Source: Artemisia argyi (taxonomy: Eukaryota > Streptophyta > Magnoliopsida > Asterales > Asteraceae). From it: 64,000 nucleotides of DNA. Of this stretch, positions 41,184 through 54,261 are shown piece by piece. A program made the position numbers and the translations under genes. Numbering within the stretch: the first letter of the stretch is position 1; each line of letters starts with the position of its first letter. The notes under the pieces were generated by a model. It saw only the letters and a list, made by a program, of their open reading frames with translations. It was not told where the DNA came from and searched no databases. Location of the stretch: positions 96,934,871 to 96,998,870 of the forward strand of contig CM060695.1 in NCBI GenBank assembly GCA_030686995.1. Reading direction: 5' to 3'.

Positions 41184-41409
41184 TGTTTTTGTTTCTGGTG
41201 GTGCCATGGTGGTGGTACGGTGGTGCAAGTGTTTAAATGTTTTAGTGGGTACCAACAGAGGTACCCAAATATTACAGACCCACAAATATTGTTTTAAAAC
41301 ATGTTTGAAATTGTTTTTAAACCCAAGACCAACAGACTGGTCTTCCATCATCACATCAAACAACAAACCCCGCCATTCATTCCAGCAAAACCTGGCGGTC
41401 TTCACTCCT

Positions 41410-41448
41410 GATCTTCTTCCTCACTTCTGCTACTTCCAATTTCCTCAC
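41410..41448 (-). pseudogene. ATHILA-ORF1-like protein, C-terminal 13 codons
   Basis: This is the end of the frame split by element G. After joining at the CTCAC duplication it reads EIGSSRSEEEDQE and a TGA stop, keeping the acidic Ser/Glu-rich composition of the part at 52888-53151. Confidence 0.7.
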
Positions 41449-41827
41449 TGTAGGATCGAAATATTATGTTGATTATGTAGATTCGTAGGTCTTGGATTGT
41501 GGAAGAATATGAGTGTCATTGTTAGAGTTAGAGAGAGAGAGTTGAGAGAGTGTGGGAAGTTCTAGTGAGAGAAAACATCTTTGCGGTGTGTGTATTAATG
41601 AGAACAACCAACCCTCTCCCTTGATGGGAAGAGGGTATATATACAATTACAAGTATAAGCCCTCCTACGGGCTGTGCATCAGGTGTACAGTGGGTAAAGA
41701 CCCGTCCGTCCTCCACGATGTTACGTAAACTAATTCTAACTAATAACTAAACTAACTACAAGCTAACTTAATGCTATTACAATAATTAGGTGACCGATCT
41801 TTTACAGGAATATTTGTATTTCTAACA
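41449..41827 (-). repeat. Element G 3' LTR
   Basis: TGTAGGATCG to TTCTAACA. Internal GTATATATAC (41634-41643) is a candidate TATA box. The PPT complement ATCTCCCCCTAA follows at 41828-41839. Confidence 0.92.
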
Positions 41828-44800
41828 ATCTCCCCCTAAGCGAGGTCACCTTGGAAATTAAGCTCTTTCATCTTCAAGTATTCTTTAGACTTTGTAGCTC
41901 GTAGGTTCTGATTCTTCATTTTTCAACACACTCTGTACTTCAAGCAATGAACTTGTGATTTGGGTTCCTTTGTGATGTGTGATCTTTGAGCTTCTTTGAG
42001 ATCATCAGCCACGGTAAATCTCCAAGCTCATCCTTAGTCGTATTGCCTTCAGGTGATGTTGTGACTTTAGCACCATCATACTCACACCCTTCCGGATCAG
42101 GAGACTTTACATCAGAGTTGCGGATCAGGAGACTTTTCATCAGAGTTGCGGAAACGTTGTTGGTAGTCTCTCAACATTCGTTGTAGTAAGTCTCTCATCA
42201 TTCATGATCATCATTGATAGTGAGTAGGATGTGTGAGCATGAGGTATGGATTGACACGATTCAGCTAGAGTTAGGAACCATCAATGCCATCTTTATATGT
42301 GTCCCTGAAATAAAACAGTTAGCAATAAAGATAGAGAACGAATATGGCTTTGTCATTCGTTCAGCGAGGACAGACTACCCTCCGGTTTTGTGAGAACCGA
42401 CCTGTGATCAGGTAGAGACTCTTGTTAAAGAAGACTCTCCTTGACAGGAATTTCCAGCTTATAGTAATGAGTCTTCCAAGGAATCCACTTCGGAATCTTC
42501 ATACTGAGCATGTTCTCATACCAGAACGTCTCAAAGCAGACAGCACGGTAGAGTGAATCGGTGAATTGACATTCACTGATTGATGAGAAATTGATTTATA
42601 GAAATCACTCGCGTGTCAAATAATAAACATTTTTGTGACACAACGAGAGTTTAAGCTTTGAATCAAATTTCCATCAAAAATACTTTTGTTTGAAAGATTA
42701 TACACAATCAATGTGCTCGAAAAATTAGTTTGTGAGCACATTGAAAGGTTTTAGCAAAAGTATCCATCAATCCATATCCTAGAACAAGTTTGATTCAATT
42801 TTGAATCGCACCATTGTTGCTTTCTAGTTGTCACTTGATCATTGATCCAAGATGGATCTCACATGTCACCTACCAAGAGCTTGAGTAATGTTCGCTCTAG
42901 AAGGATTTCCATCTTCATTGTGAATATTTTCATATCACTCGGATGTTCTGGCAATACCACAAGGATAAAGCGTAGGACTCTAAATATTTTATCTTATTTT
43001 CCACATTATGTGAAATAATAAGCATATTTGGAATGTATCATATCGAGATTATGGATGATCTCTTTGGCTCTAGACTCAATAGTGCGTTTTGATCCGCTCC
43101 TGGAGACTGGGGAGGCGTCTCCTGTTTAGGTATCAACATAGCTTGCAATGAGCGGTCGATACTTTGCACAGGATTCCCCGTGAGAATGAAACAAGCTCTT
43201 TTAAGAGAACTTGAGTGGTTGGGAAGTTTGGTGCAGTGCGTCACTGGGTCCATGACGTCTTGTCTTCAATACCGGTGTTACATTAGTAACTGCCAGTAAA
43301 TTATGAATTGAACCCGGTTTCTGCCCTAAGGTTGAATATATGGATGGCTATTTCTTTTCACCCTTTCTCATTACATTTCTTTTTCATTCTTCAACCCCTT
43401 CAATGCTTACCGAGACTTCACCACTAGAACCTTGTTGGGTTTGTTCCAGTCCTTGCTCTATCTCAGTCCGCACTCTTCCCTTTTTTCAATCATTCCTAAG
43501 GACTTCTAATCTATCTAGAGGATTGTCCCTGGGAAGATCCTTCTGGTTCTGGTGGATCATGGGAACTCATACCTAACCTTAACCATCCTTATAACTCCAT
43601 GCATAAAGATAAATGGTCGGTCTTTGGTATTACTTCCACAAACGCCTTTTTGCTCCCCCTCAATATGTGCATCGATATTCGAAAGAGTTTAGCACATATG
43701 TGGGAGCCTATTATTGAGTCCAAAAGATCACATTTGATTATCAGATTTCATATTTAAATCACATTCTCTCCCCCGATCAAAAATTTCAAATCTTTCGAGA
43801 TTTTGGATCTCAATTGATTTAAATAAGTTAGAAACCATTTGGGAGAGAAATGCGGTCTGTTTTAATATTTTCTGATAAGAGGAACCTTTTTCTTGGTTCC
43901 CCTCAATATGTGAGGGAGGTTGTTATGTGTCAGGTTTGATGAGTTTACAAAAGATTTGAAGTTTTAACGAAAATTCTTTGAAAATGTTCTCATTCTGACA
44001 CATAACCATCACAAATTGTTTTGGTGCTTATTATGTACAAAGTGGAGAGTTTTTGATGATACATAAAATTTTGAGAAATCACTCTCCCCCTCAAACAATG
44101 ACGGATGTTAAAACATAAATAAGTAATGTCATTGATTGAGTGAAATTTTTTTATCAAAGTTTGAGTTCAAATTGATTTCCAAACAAAAAATCTCATGGTA
44201 CCATCAAGTTTTGCACAAATACTTTCCGGAAAAATCATAGAAGGGAAGGTATTTGGCGATAAAAAGAAGATTTCTCTTCTTGATCAAGAAATAATGCACT
44301 AAAGCGTACATTAGATCGAGGAAACATGGATATAAATAATCCATGCCCAGGTGAACGTCACCCGGTAAAAGGAACAACCGTCTTTTTGGCGACGTGTTTT
44401 CCCCATTTTGAAAAACGGGTTGCTATCTGAAGTAATAGCAAGCCATAATTTTGAAGTCCGGGTTACAGCCTGAAATGACTGTAAGCCATATTTTTGAAGT
44501 CCGGGTTGCAGCTTGAAATGAATACAAGCCATTATTTTGAAAGAATTTTTTTGAGAAACGACATGTTTTAGAAAACATTATTTTAAAAGATAGAAAAAAA
44601 TCTTGCTCAAGCATATGTATGAATCCGTGCCATTATTGAATGACATTTCCTGAAACGTACATAATATTGATTATACAAGAGACATGTCGCGAGAAGAATA
44701 TTTTTGGATTTTAGTTTTTTTTTTTCGATTTTTATGGTTTTTGTAGGTTTTATATTTTTCTATTTTCTTTTTGGTTTAAAAGGATATATACAACTGTACA

Positions 44801-44859
44801 AAAGGATACATGAAGAATTACCACCACCATTCTTCATTAGATAGATTTTTATCGCCCGA
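41828..44859 (-). other. Element G 3' non-coding region
   Basis: 3 kb without a credible gene. PPT-like CTCCCC runs (purine tracts in the sense strand) occur at 41829, 43652, 43768, 43905 and 44083, one of them the true PPT. Frames here lack recognisable motifs. Confidence 0.5.
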
Positions 44860-45657
44860 GTCCTGAGTTGATGCATTCAAGAGTCAAATCACCGGATACC
44901 AATTTGGTGAACAAGTTAAGAAAACCTTGAAGGAGGTAGTGCATTATTGAACATGTTTGCCAACTGGTATTCCGTATCCACAAAATATACTTCAATCGTA
45001 CCCTTCTCGACATGCTCCTTGATGAGATGATATCCGAGCACAATATGCTTGGTATTCAGTTTGTTTTTCCAGATCCATTAGAGTCCAATGATGTGTCGTA
45101 GGGTGAAGTTGATAGAACATATGCATTTAAGACGGATCCAAATTGCAAGAAGACGACTCTGGTAAATCAAGAACGATTAGAGCTGGTGCAAATGGATTGA
45201 AGAGAGCATGTCTGTCATAATCTGCAAGTGTGGGTACTTCATGATTTTGCTGATCAGTAGCTGTATCATAGTTGTTGGAAGCATTATGTTGTTCTGTTGT
45301 TGGAAAATCGATTGGAGGTGCATCTGCAGCAATGTTTGTTGTTGTAGATTCAGGTGTATCTTGAATTGGAATAGCATCAAGTTAAGCAGCGAAAATGGTA
45401 GATACATCTGGAGCACATTATTCGACATTCTCGGTGAACATAGAATCAAGAAAGCTTTCCAATATTTGACGAGTCAATGTGGGTGGTGGTACAGCTAAAT
45501 GATCAGAACAATTTAGACGGTTGGTTGCGGGTCTTAAGCTGTTGTGCTTAGAAGCCATAACTGCAAGCTCAATAGATGTTGTATGTGCTGTTGGAGGTGA
45601 AGAGTGAGTTGATGACATCCTTTTCCTCTTCATCATCACCCATATCCTTGTCAACAT
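44860..45657 (-). pseudogene. Copia linker and RNase H remnant (element G)
   Basis: On the minus strand a Copia integrase-RT linker is readable (DTPESTTTNIAADAPPIDFP, ALIVLDLPESSSCNLDPS, FYQLHPTTHHWT), then in another frame NTKHIVLGYHLIKEHVEKG and VDTEYQLANMFNNALP, the end of Copia RNase H. The whole RT between them is deleted. Stops and shifts are present. Confidence 0.75.
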
Positions 45658-48600
45658 CTTTTTGAGCTATCGCCACCAAAGCATTCGAGGCTCCTGAATA
45701 ATTGACTGAACTTGAGCCTTCTTAATGTGAAGCTTTGATAGATCAGCCACGTATCATCTCACACTTGAGTAGTTCTTCTCATCTTTCTTCCCGCTGAAGG
45801 CTGAAGTAATGCGTACCAAAAAGTATCCAGAGACCACTTCCCCCCAAGTAGTTGAAATGATGCGACCCGAAGTACACACACAATTAGTTGTGTACGTCTT
45901 TGTCATCAGAAACTATTTCTTACATCTCTTCCCCCATATAGTTGGAATAATACACTAAAAGAACGAGTTAAAACACTGATCTTCTCTGCGGTTATGACAT
46001 TTGTCTTCCCGGAATAACTTCACTTAAGTAGAAGTGTAAAGCTCATCACGTGTACTCATTGTGTGTTCTAATGTATGTCTCCTTCCCCCTTGCTGGTTTT
46101 GATACCTCAGAATTAGCAACACATTTTACACCCATATACTTGACATCTTGTGAGAAGAACAAAATAAGCTCAAATGTATCTAGTGAGAATCAACTTGCTG
46201 AAGAGCAATGTGAGCACATCTAATTAGGGATTTTAACACATACTTACACTCTCCCCTAATTAGTGCTCTCCCCCAAACTGACAACCTTTCTGATGAATGC
46301 CTTGAATATGAAGAAGTCTTTCGATAATTAGTTGCATATCGTCGTTAGTCTTCAAACGCGTAGCAGAAAATGTAGAAAAGACTGTAGACTCGACCTTCTT
46401 CAATGTTGTCCATTTGGGGAATAGGATATCAACATCTCTATCTTACTAAATGCATTCCAGTTACATTACATATACCAAATCAGCCCACATGTACCAAATA
46501 CAAGAAGAAACGATAACACCAAAGTAACAGGTTGAGGCACTGATCATCTCTGTGGATATCAACTCCGGAATAACTGATTAAGCTCGATCATGTGAATCTG
46601 TTGTGCGTCCCTGATGTACACATTTCTCTCTCCCCTGATGGTTGTGATTAATCAGCCCGTGACATGCACATGAAGTGATAATACCAAAGTAACAAGTTGA
46701 ACCACTGATCATCTCTGCGGTTATCAATCCCGGAATAAGTGATTAAGCCCGATCACGTGAACTTGTTGTACATCCTTGGTGTACACATTCCTCTCCCCTG
46801 ATGGTTGCGATTAATCAGAATCATCATAATGATGTGTACATGAAGCATTAACTGGAAGCCCTTTATCTATAACTGGAAGCCCTTTATTAATAATAATATT
46901 AGCCCGTGAGAAGATGTCGATGAACCTCACGAGTCCTAAACTGAAGTATTCAGGAGTCATGAGATGATGACTAATTGAGTTTGCTCCCCCTCAATTAGGT
47001 CATCATATGTAAAGAGCTTCTTCAATAACTTGTGAAGTTTCTGAATCGGCTCCTCCACAAACTGATCATCCCCTTTTATAGATTCAACACTTTAACGTCA
47101 TGATCATGTTTGAGGGTCTTGATATTAACCATCTTCTTCTTTATCTGAATCAGTCAATCAACTGGAGTACTAAATGATAACACCAAGTTCGAATCCCAGA
47201 AATGACAATAGAACTCGAACAGAGTAACAAAGCACGGAATATTTCTAAGTGGTAGAGACCAATCTCCCCAACATGAATAATTAAGCTCGAGCCCTTCATG
47301 ATTTATAACCCCGGCATACACATTTCTCCTCCTACGAAAGAATAGAAAGAACACACGCCTATTCTCCCCCTCAAAAGTGGCATGCTAATGACATTTTTGC
47401 CATAGTCGAAAGGAAAAGGACATACGCTTGTTCTCCCCCTCAAAAATGGCATGCAATGACAGTTTTGCCATAGTTGAGATTCCGTGAAGGTTGAAATTTA
47501 TCAGATGCAGCATAAATATGTGTGTAGCACCAAAAACTACTGCGAAGAAGATGATGATTAAAATACTCTTGAAGCAGCCCCTCTTTTGTTTCCTCATCAA
47601 TGGCTTAGCAAATGAGGAGTTCAATGAAGCTTGTAATATGCCTAAACCACTTGTTGAAATGTGTTAAACCTTAGAGGGAGAGAATATCTGCGTACAAGAG
47701 CCGAATGACCATTCTACAAACATCATCAACATGTAGTATCTTCATCCTTTCCCTTCTCCCCCTCTAAAATTACATATGCATGTTTGCAATTTTTGATTGA
47801 ATAAGTGAAGCACAAAAATATAGTCCAATGTATGTCGATCCACTTGATGATTGTACGAACATGGGAAAAGCATGAAGCTTGTTGATGAGAATGGTCATAA
47901 ATAAGAAGATTTCTCTTCTTTCTAAGGCGCACTGAAACGTACAACTTTCTTTTATTTGAGGAACAGGGCCTGAAGTGTTTTCTGCAGACGCCATTAACAT
48001 AAAGAACGAGGCTTGAACTGATTTGTTCAAACGTCATATCTCTCTTTTCTTCTTCTCTCTGCTAACTCGTTACCAACCCCATTATCATTTTGTCGGCTAT
48101 ATGTCGTGATTGCTGATGGAGAAAAACCCAATATGATGAACTTGGTAAAATAACCCGAACTTGTGACTTAAGCTTGCACTAATGTGTGACAAAGAGTGGT
48201 GTAGAGAGTTCGTGCAACATTGAATCCCTAAGTACTCTATACTCTTCAACCAACCAACCATCAAGTATAAGATGTACATCACCTCTTGAATATCCATAAC
48301 TTCATGTGACACTGAGCACTACAACGTAACTCCTTAAAATGATAGTTATTTTGTGGTAATAGAAAAGAAGAATCCCAAAAATAACTAGATATCCAAGTCT
48401 TCGTCATTGTAAAGGTTAAAAGCTTAAACAAGGATCTCGAAGAATCTTCATCCAACCACCCCGATATCTTCAGATACTAAGTACACGCACCCGTGAAATT
48501 TCACTTAAACCTCAAATAAATAATAATGAATTGACGCGTGTAGTCACATTTGTGGTTTAACTGCCAAAATCTAGCCTATTGGATGTTTTGAATGAACTTT

Positions 48601-48719
48601 GATAATGGTTTTATCCCGATCTTGTTAAGCACACATAACCCCATAAAAACTCGTTATAACCAAAATGCCATGAAGTATGTCAAAACTCATCCAATACATG
48701 AAGTAAACCCATTATCCTT
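45658..48719 (-). other. Element G internal non-coding region with repeated modules
   Basis: No gene. A module with ACTGATCATCTCTG, CCCGGAATAA, GATCACGTGAA and CTCTCCCCTGATGG occurs in tandem at 46518-46682 and 46683-46847 (165 bp), with a diverged relative at 45975-46120. A segment at 48128-48700 is duplicated at 49935-50450. CTCCCCCT-type motifs are frequent, for example 46248, 46985, 47363, 47432 and 47755. Confidence 0.6.
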
Positions 48720-49004
48720 TCTTTGAAGTTGCAGCCGTAGCACCAGAATCAATTAAGATCCGGAAATGCATTTTACTTTGTTCTGGATAGTTCCATCTTC
48801 ATTGGTAGAAATTGTGTCTCTAGAAGTGCCCATCAGAAATGGTCCTTCATCAATTGATTTCAGAATATTTTCCCCATTCTCCTTCCCTTGACAGTAAATT
48901 CAAAATCGTTGAGACCACGATTCGTAATCAATCCTATCGAGCATAGGAGGTCGGGTATCGGACCCAACAGCTTGAATGTCATCCATTGAAGCCGTAGTTT
49001 TCAT
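48720..49004 (-). pseudogene. Copia gag N-terminus (element G)
   Basis: From ATG at 49004 (minus) it reads MKTTASMDDIQAVGSDTRPP and MLDRIDYESWSQRF, a TGA, then IYCQGKENGENILKSIDEGP and FLMGTSRDTISTNEDGTIQ. This is the standard start of a Copia gag that I recall as common in Asteraceae. It breaks off after about 85 codons; the rest of gag is missing. Confidence 0.8.
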
Positions 49005-52000
49005 GATGTAGTATTAAACGGGATTTTACAATTCTAGTGACTTAAACCGAGAAATCGATTCTTTCCCAGGATTTTACTGAAGTCAACAGAAGAAACCGAA
49101 AGACATAATATGTGAAATAAACTTAGAATGAGAACTTAGATAAGTCACAATTAGCACTAAGTGTCAAGTCGCGACAAGTCAAGTTACAATAGATCCGATC
49201 GTAATAAGTCAAGTCGTAAAGATTAACTCACAACGTCAAATTACAATCATACTAATCGAAACGACTTAAGTCACAACAATTCACCAAACGCAAGTAGTTA
49301 ACAAATCACTAGAATCTCACAACTGAGTTAATCGCTGGACACCACCAAATCGTTGAATTTTAGATAAGTCACAGTTTGTACTGAGTGTCAAGTCGCGACA
49401 AGTCAAGTAACAATATATCCGATCGTGATAAGTCAAGTCGTAAGAGTTAACTCGCAACGTCCAATCACAGTCAGATTAATCGAAACGACTTAAGTTGCAA
49501 CAATTCACCAAGCACAAGTAGTTAACAACTCACAAAAATCTCACTACTTAGTCACCACAATACAAGAGCTAACCACTGGAAATATAGGTGACCGCTGAGT
49601 TGAGCAAATGGCTGGAGGTTGACCTTATATCATCAAAGTACACGTTTCTCCCCCATGATGGTTTCAAACTTTCGGAAGCATCATTGACGTGATCATATAC
49701 ACGAGAAGTTCTTGTCTTAAGCAAACATCTTGAAGAAAATCGTGAATGACATTGAAGGATCTAGAAAGATTTTGCTTAGACTGTGAAGTATCTTTGACGT
49801 GCTGTAGTGCCGAATATTCCATGAGAATTGCTGATCACATCTCAACCTTTGAACTCCTTGGCAAACAATCCAACCTTGTATTTTGTCGGCTATTGCTATG
49901 ACCACTTGGCGAAGTAAACCGGATATACCCAACTTGAAAATGAAGTAGAATTCCCCAAGTTTGTTACTTAAGCTTGCACTGTTGTTGGAAGAACGGTGTA
50001 GAGAATTTGTGCACCATGAAAATCTCTAAGTACTCAATACTATCCTGACAAAGTATGAGACATTCATCACCTCTTGCAATTATCCACAACGTCATCTGCG
50101 TGTGACACTGAGTACTATAATGTGAATCCTTTAAGTGATAGTTAACCAGGTCTTCAACCATCCACCCCGACTACTGGTAACTAGATAAACAAAGTCTTCA
50201 ACTTTAATCTTAAGCATGAGCAAGTTATCATTGAAAGCCATGCATCCAACCAACCCCGACTTCAAGATAAAATAAGTACGCTCCTTCGTGAAACCCACTT
50301 CAATCTCAAATAAGTGCTACACGATCAACTTCGTAATCACTTTGACATTTCAAATCCAAATTCTCAGCCGTATGACCATTTATAGTGAACTTGATAATGG
50401 TTTTCCCGATCTCGTCATTAAAACATAACCCTAAAATAATTATAGGCCAAATAATATACCACAACGCATTAGACCTTATAGCAAATTAATAACCTTTAAA
50501 CCATTTTCATGCAGCCACAAATTGTTGTATACGGTCCAAATTAATGCACCATCCCGGTCCAGCAAATTCAACCCATCAATCCAATATACCAACGAACGGC
50601 CCATTGTGTACCAGGTTTTGAAATTTTAGCCCAAACCAAGTGATTAAAAAAATGAAATCCGGTCTATTAGTCCCAAATCCCCGTAGTCACATTTGATATT
50701 CATCAAAAACTTTAGTAGTGAAATATGTATCCTGTTGAAAATTTATAGAACCAAAAACCACTCAACGTCCAACATTAAAACATTGTATCCAATATTTTTA
50801 AGAGAAATTTCAGGATAGCAATATTTATCTTAAATCACAAGCTCGACCTTTTGTTTGATCATATCGTGTCAGTCCAACAAACGAATTGAATTACCAAGGC
50901 TCAAATTGAATACGTGTGATACAACATTTCATCCCATTCCATGTTACATAAGCATTTCAGTCTAAGCGAAAAATGAATACCCGGTCCACCAATCCACTTC
51001 TTAAACCCGATCCAAACTATACACGGTATACAAACCCTAATAATTCTCACATTATCAAAACCCTAATCACACACCTAAACTAATCCGCCCCCATCACACT
51101 TTATCACTAATACAAATACGCCTCCCATCTCCTCTAACAGCCTCCATCTTAATCTTTATCAAACAATCATCAAATCTCACATACACCAAACAAGTTAATA
51201 CGATTTCAGCTATGATCCGTAACTCACAAACGATGAAACACATACCTCCTTCATTTGTATGATTCAGTTTGAGGACACCACAGGGATGGCTCGAGCCTCA
51301 CTAAGAACGATTCTTCATCAAGATCTTGAAAACTCAAGGTCGCGGGTAGGTTTCATAATTGTGTATGATATTGCATTTAAAACCGAATAAAAAGAAAGAA
51401 GAAACAAGGTTCTATTAGTCTTTTCTTTATATGATTCGGATATAAAAAGAAGTAAAGTCTTTGACAATGGATCGATGATGTATCGGTTTTCGATTTGCAT
51501 AAATCCGAAAAAATTATTGTACTATACTAAAGAAAACCACACAGAGATCTATATTGTAGCTTCATTTATATGTTTGGATCTATGATGATAATGGTTAACA
51601 ACAATCTTTTAAAGATTAGAAGAAAGTTTCCCAAATCTAAGATCATTTTACCTTTTCGATTTAGTTTCCATTTAGATCCGTGATGTTTTTATCTCTTGTG
51701 GCTCATGTCTTAGTATGAGTCATTGATAACTGAAGAGATATACACTAAGATCTATTTAGTTTCCCATTTGTTGTTTGAATTTGAGTGTGGTTGATAGAGA
51801 TGTTGTAAGTTGATGATGGGAATAGGGTAGGACTAGGATTTGTTGAATGAATTAGGTTTTGTTTGTGTAAGAGGCTGTAATGTTTATGGTTAATGATGTT
51901 GATATGTTTGCTGTTGGGACTTGTATTCGTTGAGGTCTTCATCTGCTTCTGCTTCATCTTTTATTCTTTTCTTGGAGGTAACCGCAAGTCGAGGTAACCG

Positions 52001-52491
52001 CAAGTCGAGCAAACCGCTAAGTTGAGAGGAAACCACTACAAAAAGCTAACCGTTGGACCAGAAGAAAACAAAGAGGTCGCTATTGTCCTTTTTCGTCGGT
52101 ATCCCAAACAGCCAAATAAGGAGCTAACCTCTACCAAGAGCTGAGACTAATGGCTACCAAGAAACAAGCACAAAACCCAGATTTGACCATTTTATTTGAC
52201 CAAAGATTCGGACCAGTAAAATAACCACAAATATACTACACGATTATTTTACAGAAAAAGTCACAAGAATTAAGAAAAAAATGTATGAACTTGGACCATG
52301 AGACACAAGTAGCTGTTTTGTAAAAACTGAATAAGAAAAGCATAAACAGTTATAGACCACTTGATATAAGGACTTTTATAGAACTCTTATTACAAATAAG
52401 ATAGGAAACAAAATTCCCAGAAAAAAATGTGATGTATAACAGCAACAATACGAGGTACGAATCCACACAAATCAACAAATAATGCAACCAA
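49005..52491 (-). other. Element G leader region, non-coding, with direct repeats
   Basis: A 224-bp unit is duplicated in tandem (49141-49364 and 49365-49560, second copy incomplete), with words such as AAGTCGCGACAAGTCAAGT. 49935-50450 is a diverged copy of 48128-48700. GAGGTAACCGCAAGTC is repeated at 51975. No credible gene; the leader is unusually long for Copia (3.5 kb). Confidence 0.55.
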
Positions 52492-52505
52492 GCTCTGATG
52501 CCAAT

Positions 52506-52887
52506 TGTAGGATCGAAATATTATGTTGATTATGTGGATTGGGAGGTCTTGGATTGTGGAAGAAAATGAGTGTCATTGTTAGAGTTAGAGAGAGAGAGAG
52601 TTGAGAGAGTGTGGGAAGTTCTAGTGAGAGAAAACACCTTTGAGGTGTGTGTATTAATGAGAACAACCAACCCTCTCCCTTGGTGGGAAGAGGGTATATA
52701 TACAATTACATGTATACGCCCTCCTACGGGCTGTGGATCAGGTGTACAGTGGGTAAAGACCCGTCCGTCCTACACGATGTTACGTAAACTAATTCTAACT
52801 AATAACTAAACTAACTACGAGCTAACTTAATACTATTACAATAATTAGGTGACCGAGTCTTTTATAGGAATATTTGTATTCCTAACA
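52506..52887 (-). repeat. Element G 5' LTR
   Basis: Copy of 41449-41827, flanked on the left by the PBS complement GCTCTGATGCCAA and on the right by CTCAC. Confidence 0.92.
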
Positions 52888-54261
52888 CTCACTCTCAGCA
52901 CTTCCACTACTTCCACTCTCACTTTCACTGCTTGCATTTTCTTCTTCCTGCTCATGTGTGGCTGGGGTGTTCTCATCTTCAACAACCTGCTCAGATATGC
53001 TAGGTTGGCAATAATCCCCCATGTCAATGTTATGAGCCTTTCCCAACTCTTCTAACACCAAAGCATATCTGTCAGAATGGTACAAGATCCTATCTACTTT
53101 CCTCTCCATCAAGTCCATCTTTGACTCCATTATATCAACTCTCTCAACCAAACTATTTTTCCTTTATCTGGGTGGTGGTGGTCTCACAGCTTCTGGCCCA
53201 ACAACATCAGGTTTCAATTTTCCCCTATCATCCACCAAATCTCTCAAAGTGACATGATCAAAGGTTTTGTAGGCTATTGTTGCAGAGTAGGTGGCCATAT
53301 TCTCCTTAGTGAACACATTTAATCCTTTAGCTAACCTTATGATCAGATGACCACACACCAACTCACTGTCACTCTAGATTTCTTTGCCCTTTTTCTTCAA
53401 CCAATGTGACACAACCCAGGCCACATTTACATACTCACCCATATTCTTCTTTTCAAACAAACTCAGTAACCAACATTCCATCCTTTGTATCTTATCAAAT
53501 CCAATAGTTCTCTGGCAAAGCAAATAAACAATCATCTTATGCAGAACCTTCAACACATTCCTCCTTATGGTACTTACCTTGCTCTTTGACAAAATCAAAC
53601 TATCTTCTGATCTCACCCTTGCCCAGAACTCATTCAATGCCTCATTTGTTATTTTGATCTCATTCCTCACACCTCCTTTGAAATATTCCTCAAAATACTC
53701 ATCCTCTAAAACCTCTTCTGTATGCAATCCCAAAGTTACACTAAAACTTTCCAGTGTCATAGAGTGTTTCTTTCCTCCCAACCTAAAGAAAATACTTTTC
53801 TCTGTCATGATCTTATCATCACTTATTGTCTCATCAAAACCAAATGTGGAATAAAACTCTAGACATAACTCCTTATAAACATTCTCCCTAATGTCAAAAA
53901 CTCTCCTCTAGGCTTCTGAAACAAATAACACTTCATCATCATCTTCTGCATTCACTAACTTAATAGTCAACATCTCCTCTATCTCCTCTGCACAACCAAC
54001 TTTGTTCAAAACTTCCCATTTAAGCAGATATGGGGCATAGGGGTTTTTCTGATACAAGGTACTCAGAACCTTGTTGTATTCTTTTCTTGCTTGAGTATTG
54101 CATGTCTTCCATAGCAGATGAGGATGAAAAACAACTGGCATTAATGCCTCTTCCATAGTTATTGTGTCTCTCTTCCTTTTTGATTTCCTTTGCCTATAAG
54201 ATCCAGCTTCATCATCATGTGCTATCTTTTTGGTCTTTAAACATTCACAAACAAGCAACAT
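52888..54261 (-). pseudogene. ATHILA-ORF1-like protein (element C), with three nonsense codons
   Basis: Four open stretches (54261-53908, 53808-53374, 53361-53164, 53151-52888) lie in the same frame, separated only by TAG (53908), TAG (53374) and TAA (53164), so this was one protein of about 470 residues, finished at 41410 beyond G. The middle reads FFRLGGKKHSMTLESFSVTL, GLHTEEV and RRNVLKVLHKMIVYLL, then VVSHWLKKKGKEI, a pattern I recognise from the ATHILA ORF-1 family (PF03078). The N-terminus has a basic KRKRD patch, and the C-terminus a coiled-coil-like segment (ERVDIMESKMDLMERKVDRI) and an acidic tail. Function is unknown. In complete Athila elements an ORF lies downstream of pol. Confidence 0.7.

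Larger units (their letters stand above)
41449..52887 (-). mobile_element. Element G: decayed Copia with PPT-like motif array, nested in C
   Basis: It is bounded by TGTAGGATCG and CTAACA, LTRs 41449-41827 (379 bp) and 52506-52887 (382 bp), about 4 to 5 percent different by eye, target duplication CTCAC (41444-41448 and 52888-52892). The PBS complement GCTCTGATGCCAA at 52492-52504 identifies a tRNA-Met primer and minus orientation. Inside are a gag start (49004), a linker and RNase H remnant (45660-44860) and much non-coding sequence. RT and most of integrase are missing. Confidence 0.92.

Noticed and set aside
42301..44600. Short frames in the 3' non-coding region of G (for example 43038-43253, 44311-44614)
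   Set aside because: No motif, biased composition and location in a repeat-built non-coding region.
48735..48775. IDSGAT at the end of the G gag fragment as a protease active site
   Set aside because: It is in another frame from gag and lacks the usual following His-x-C or His-M residues; too short to call.
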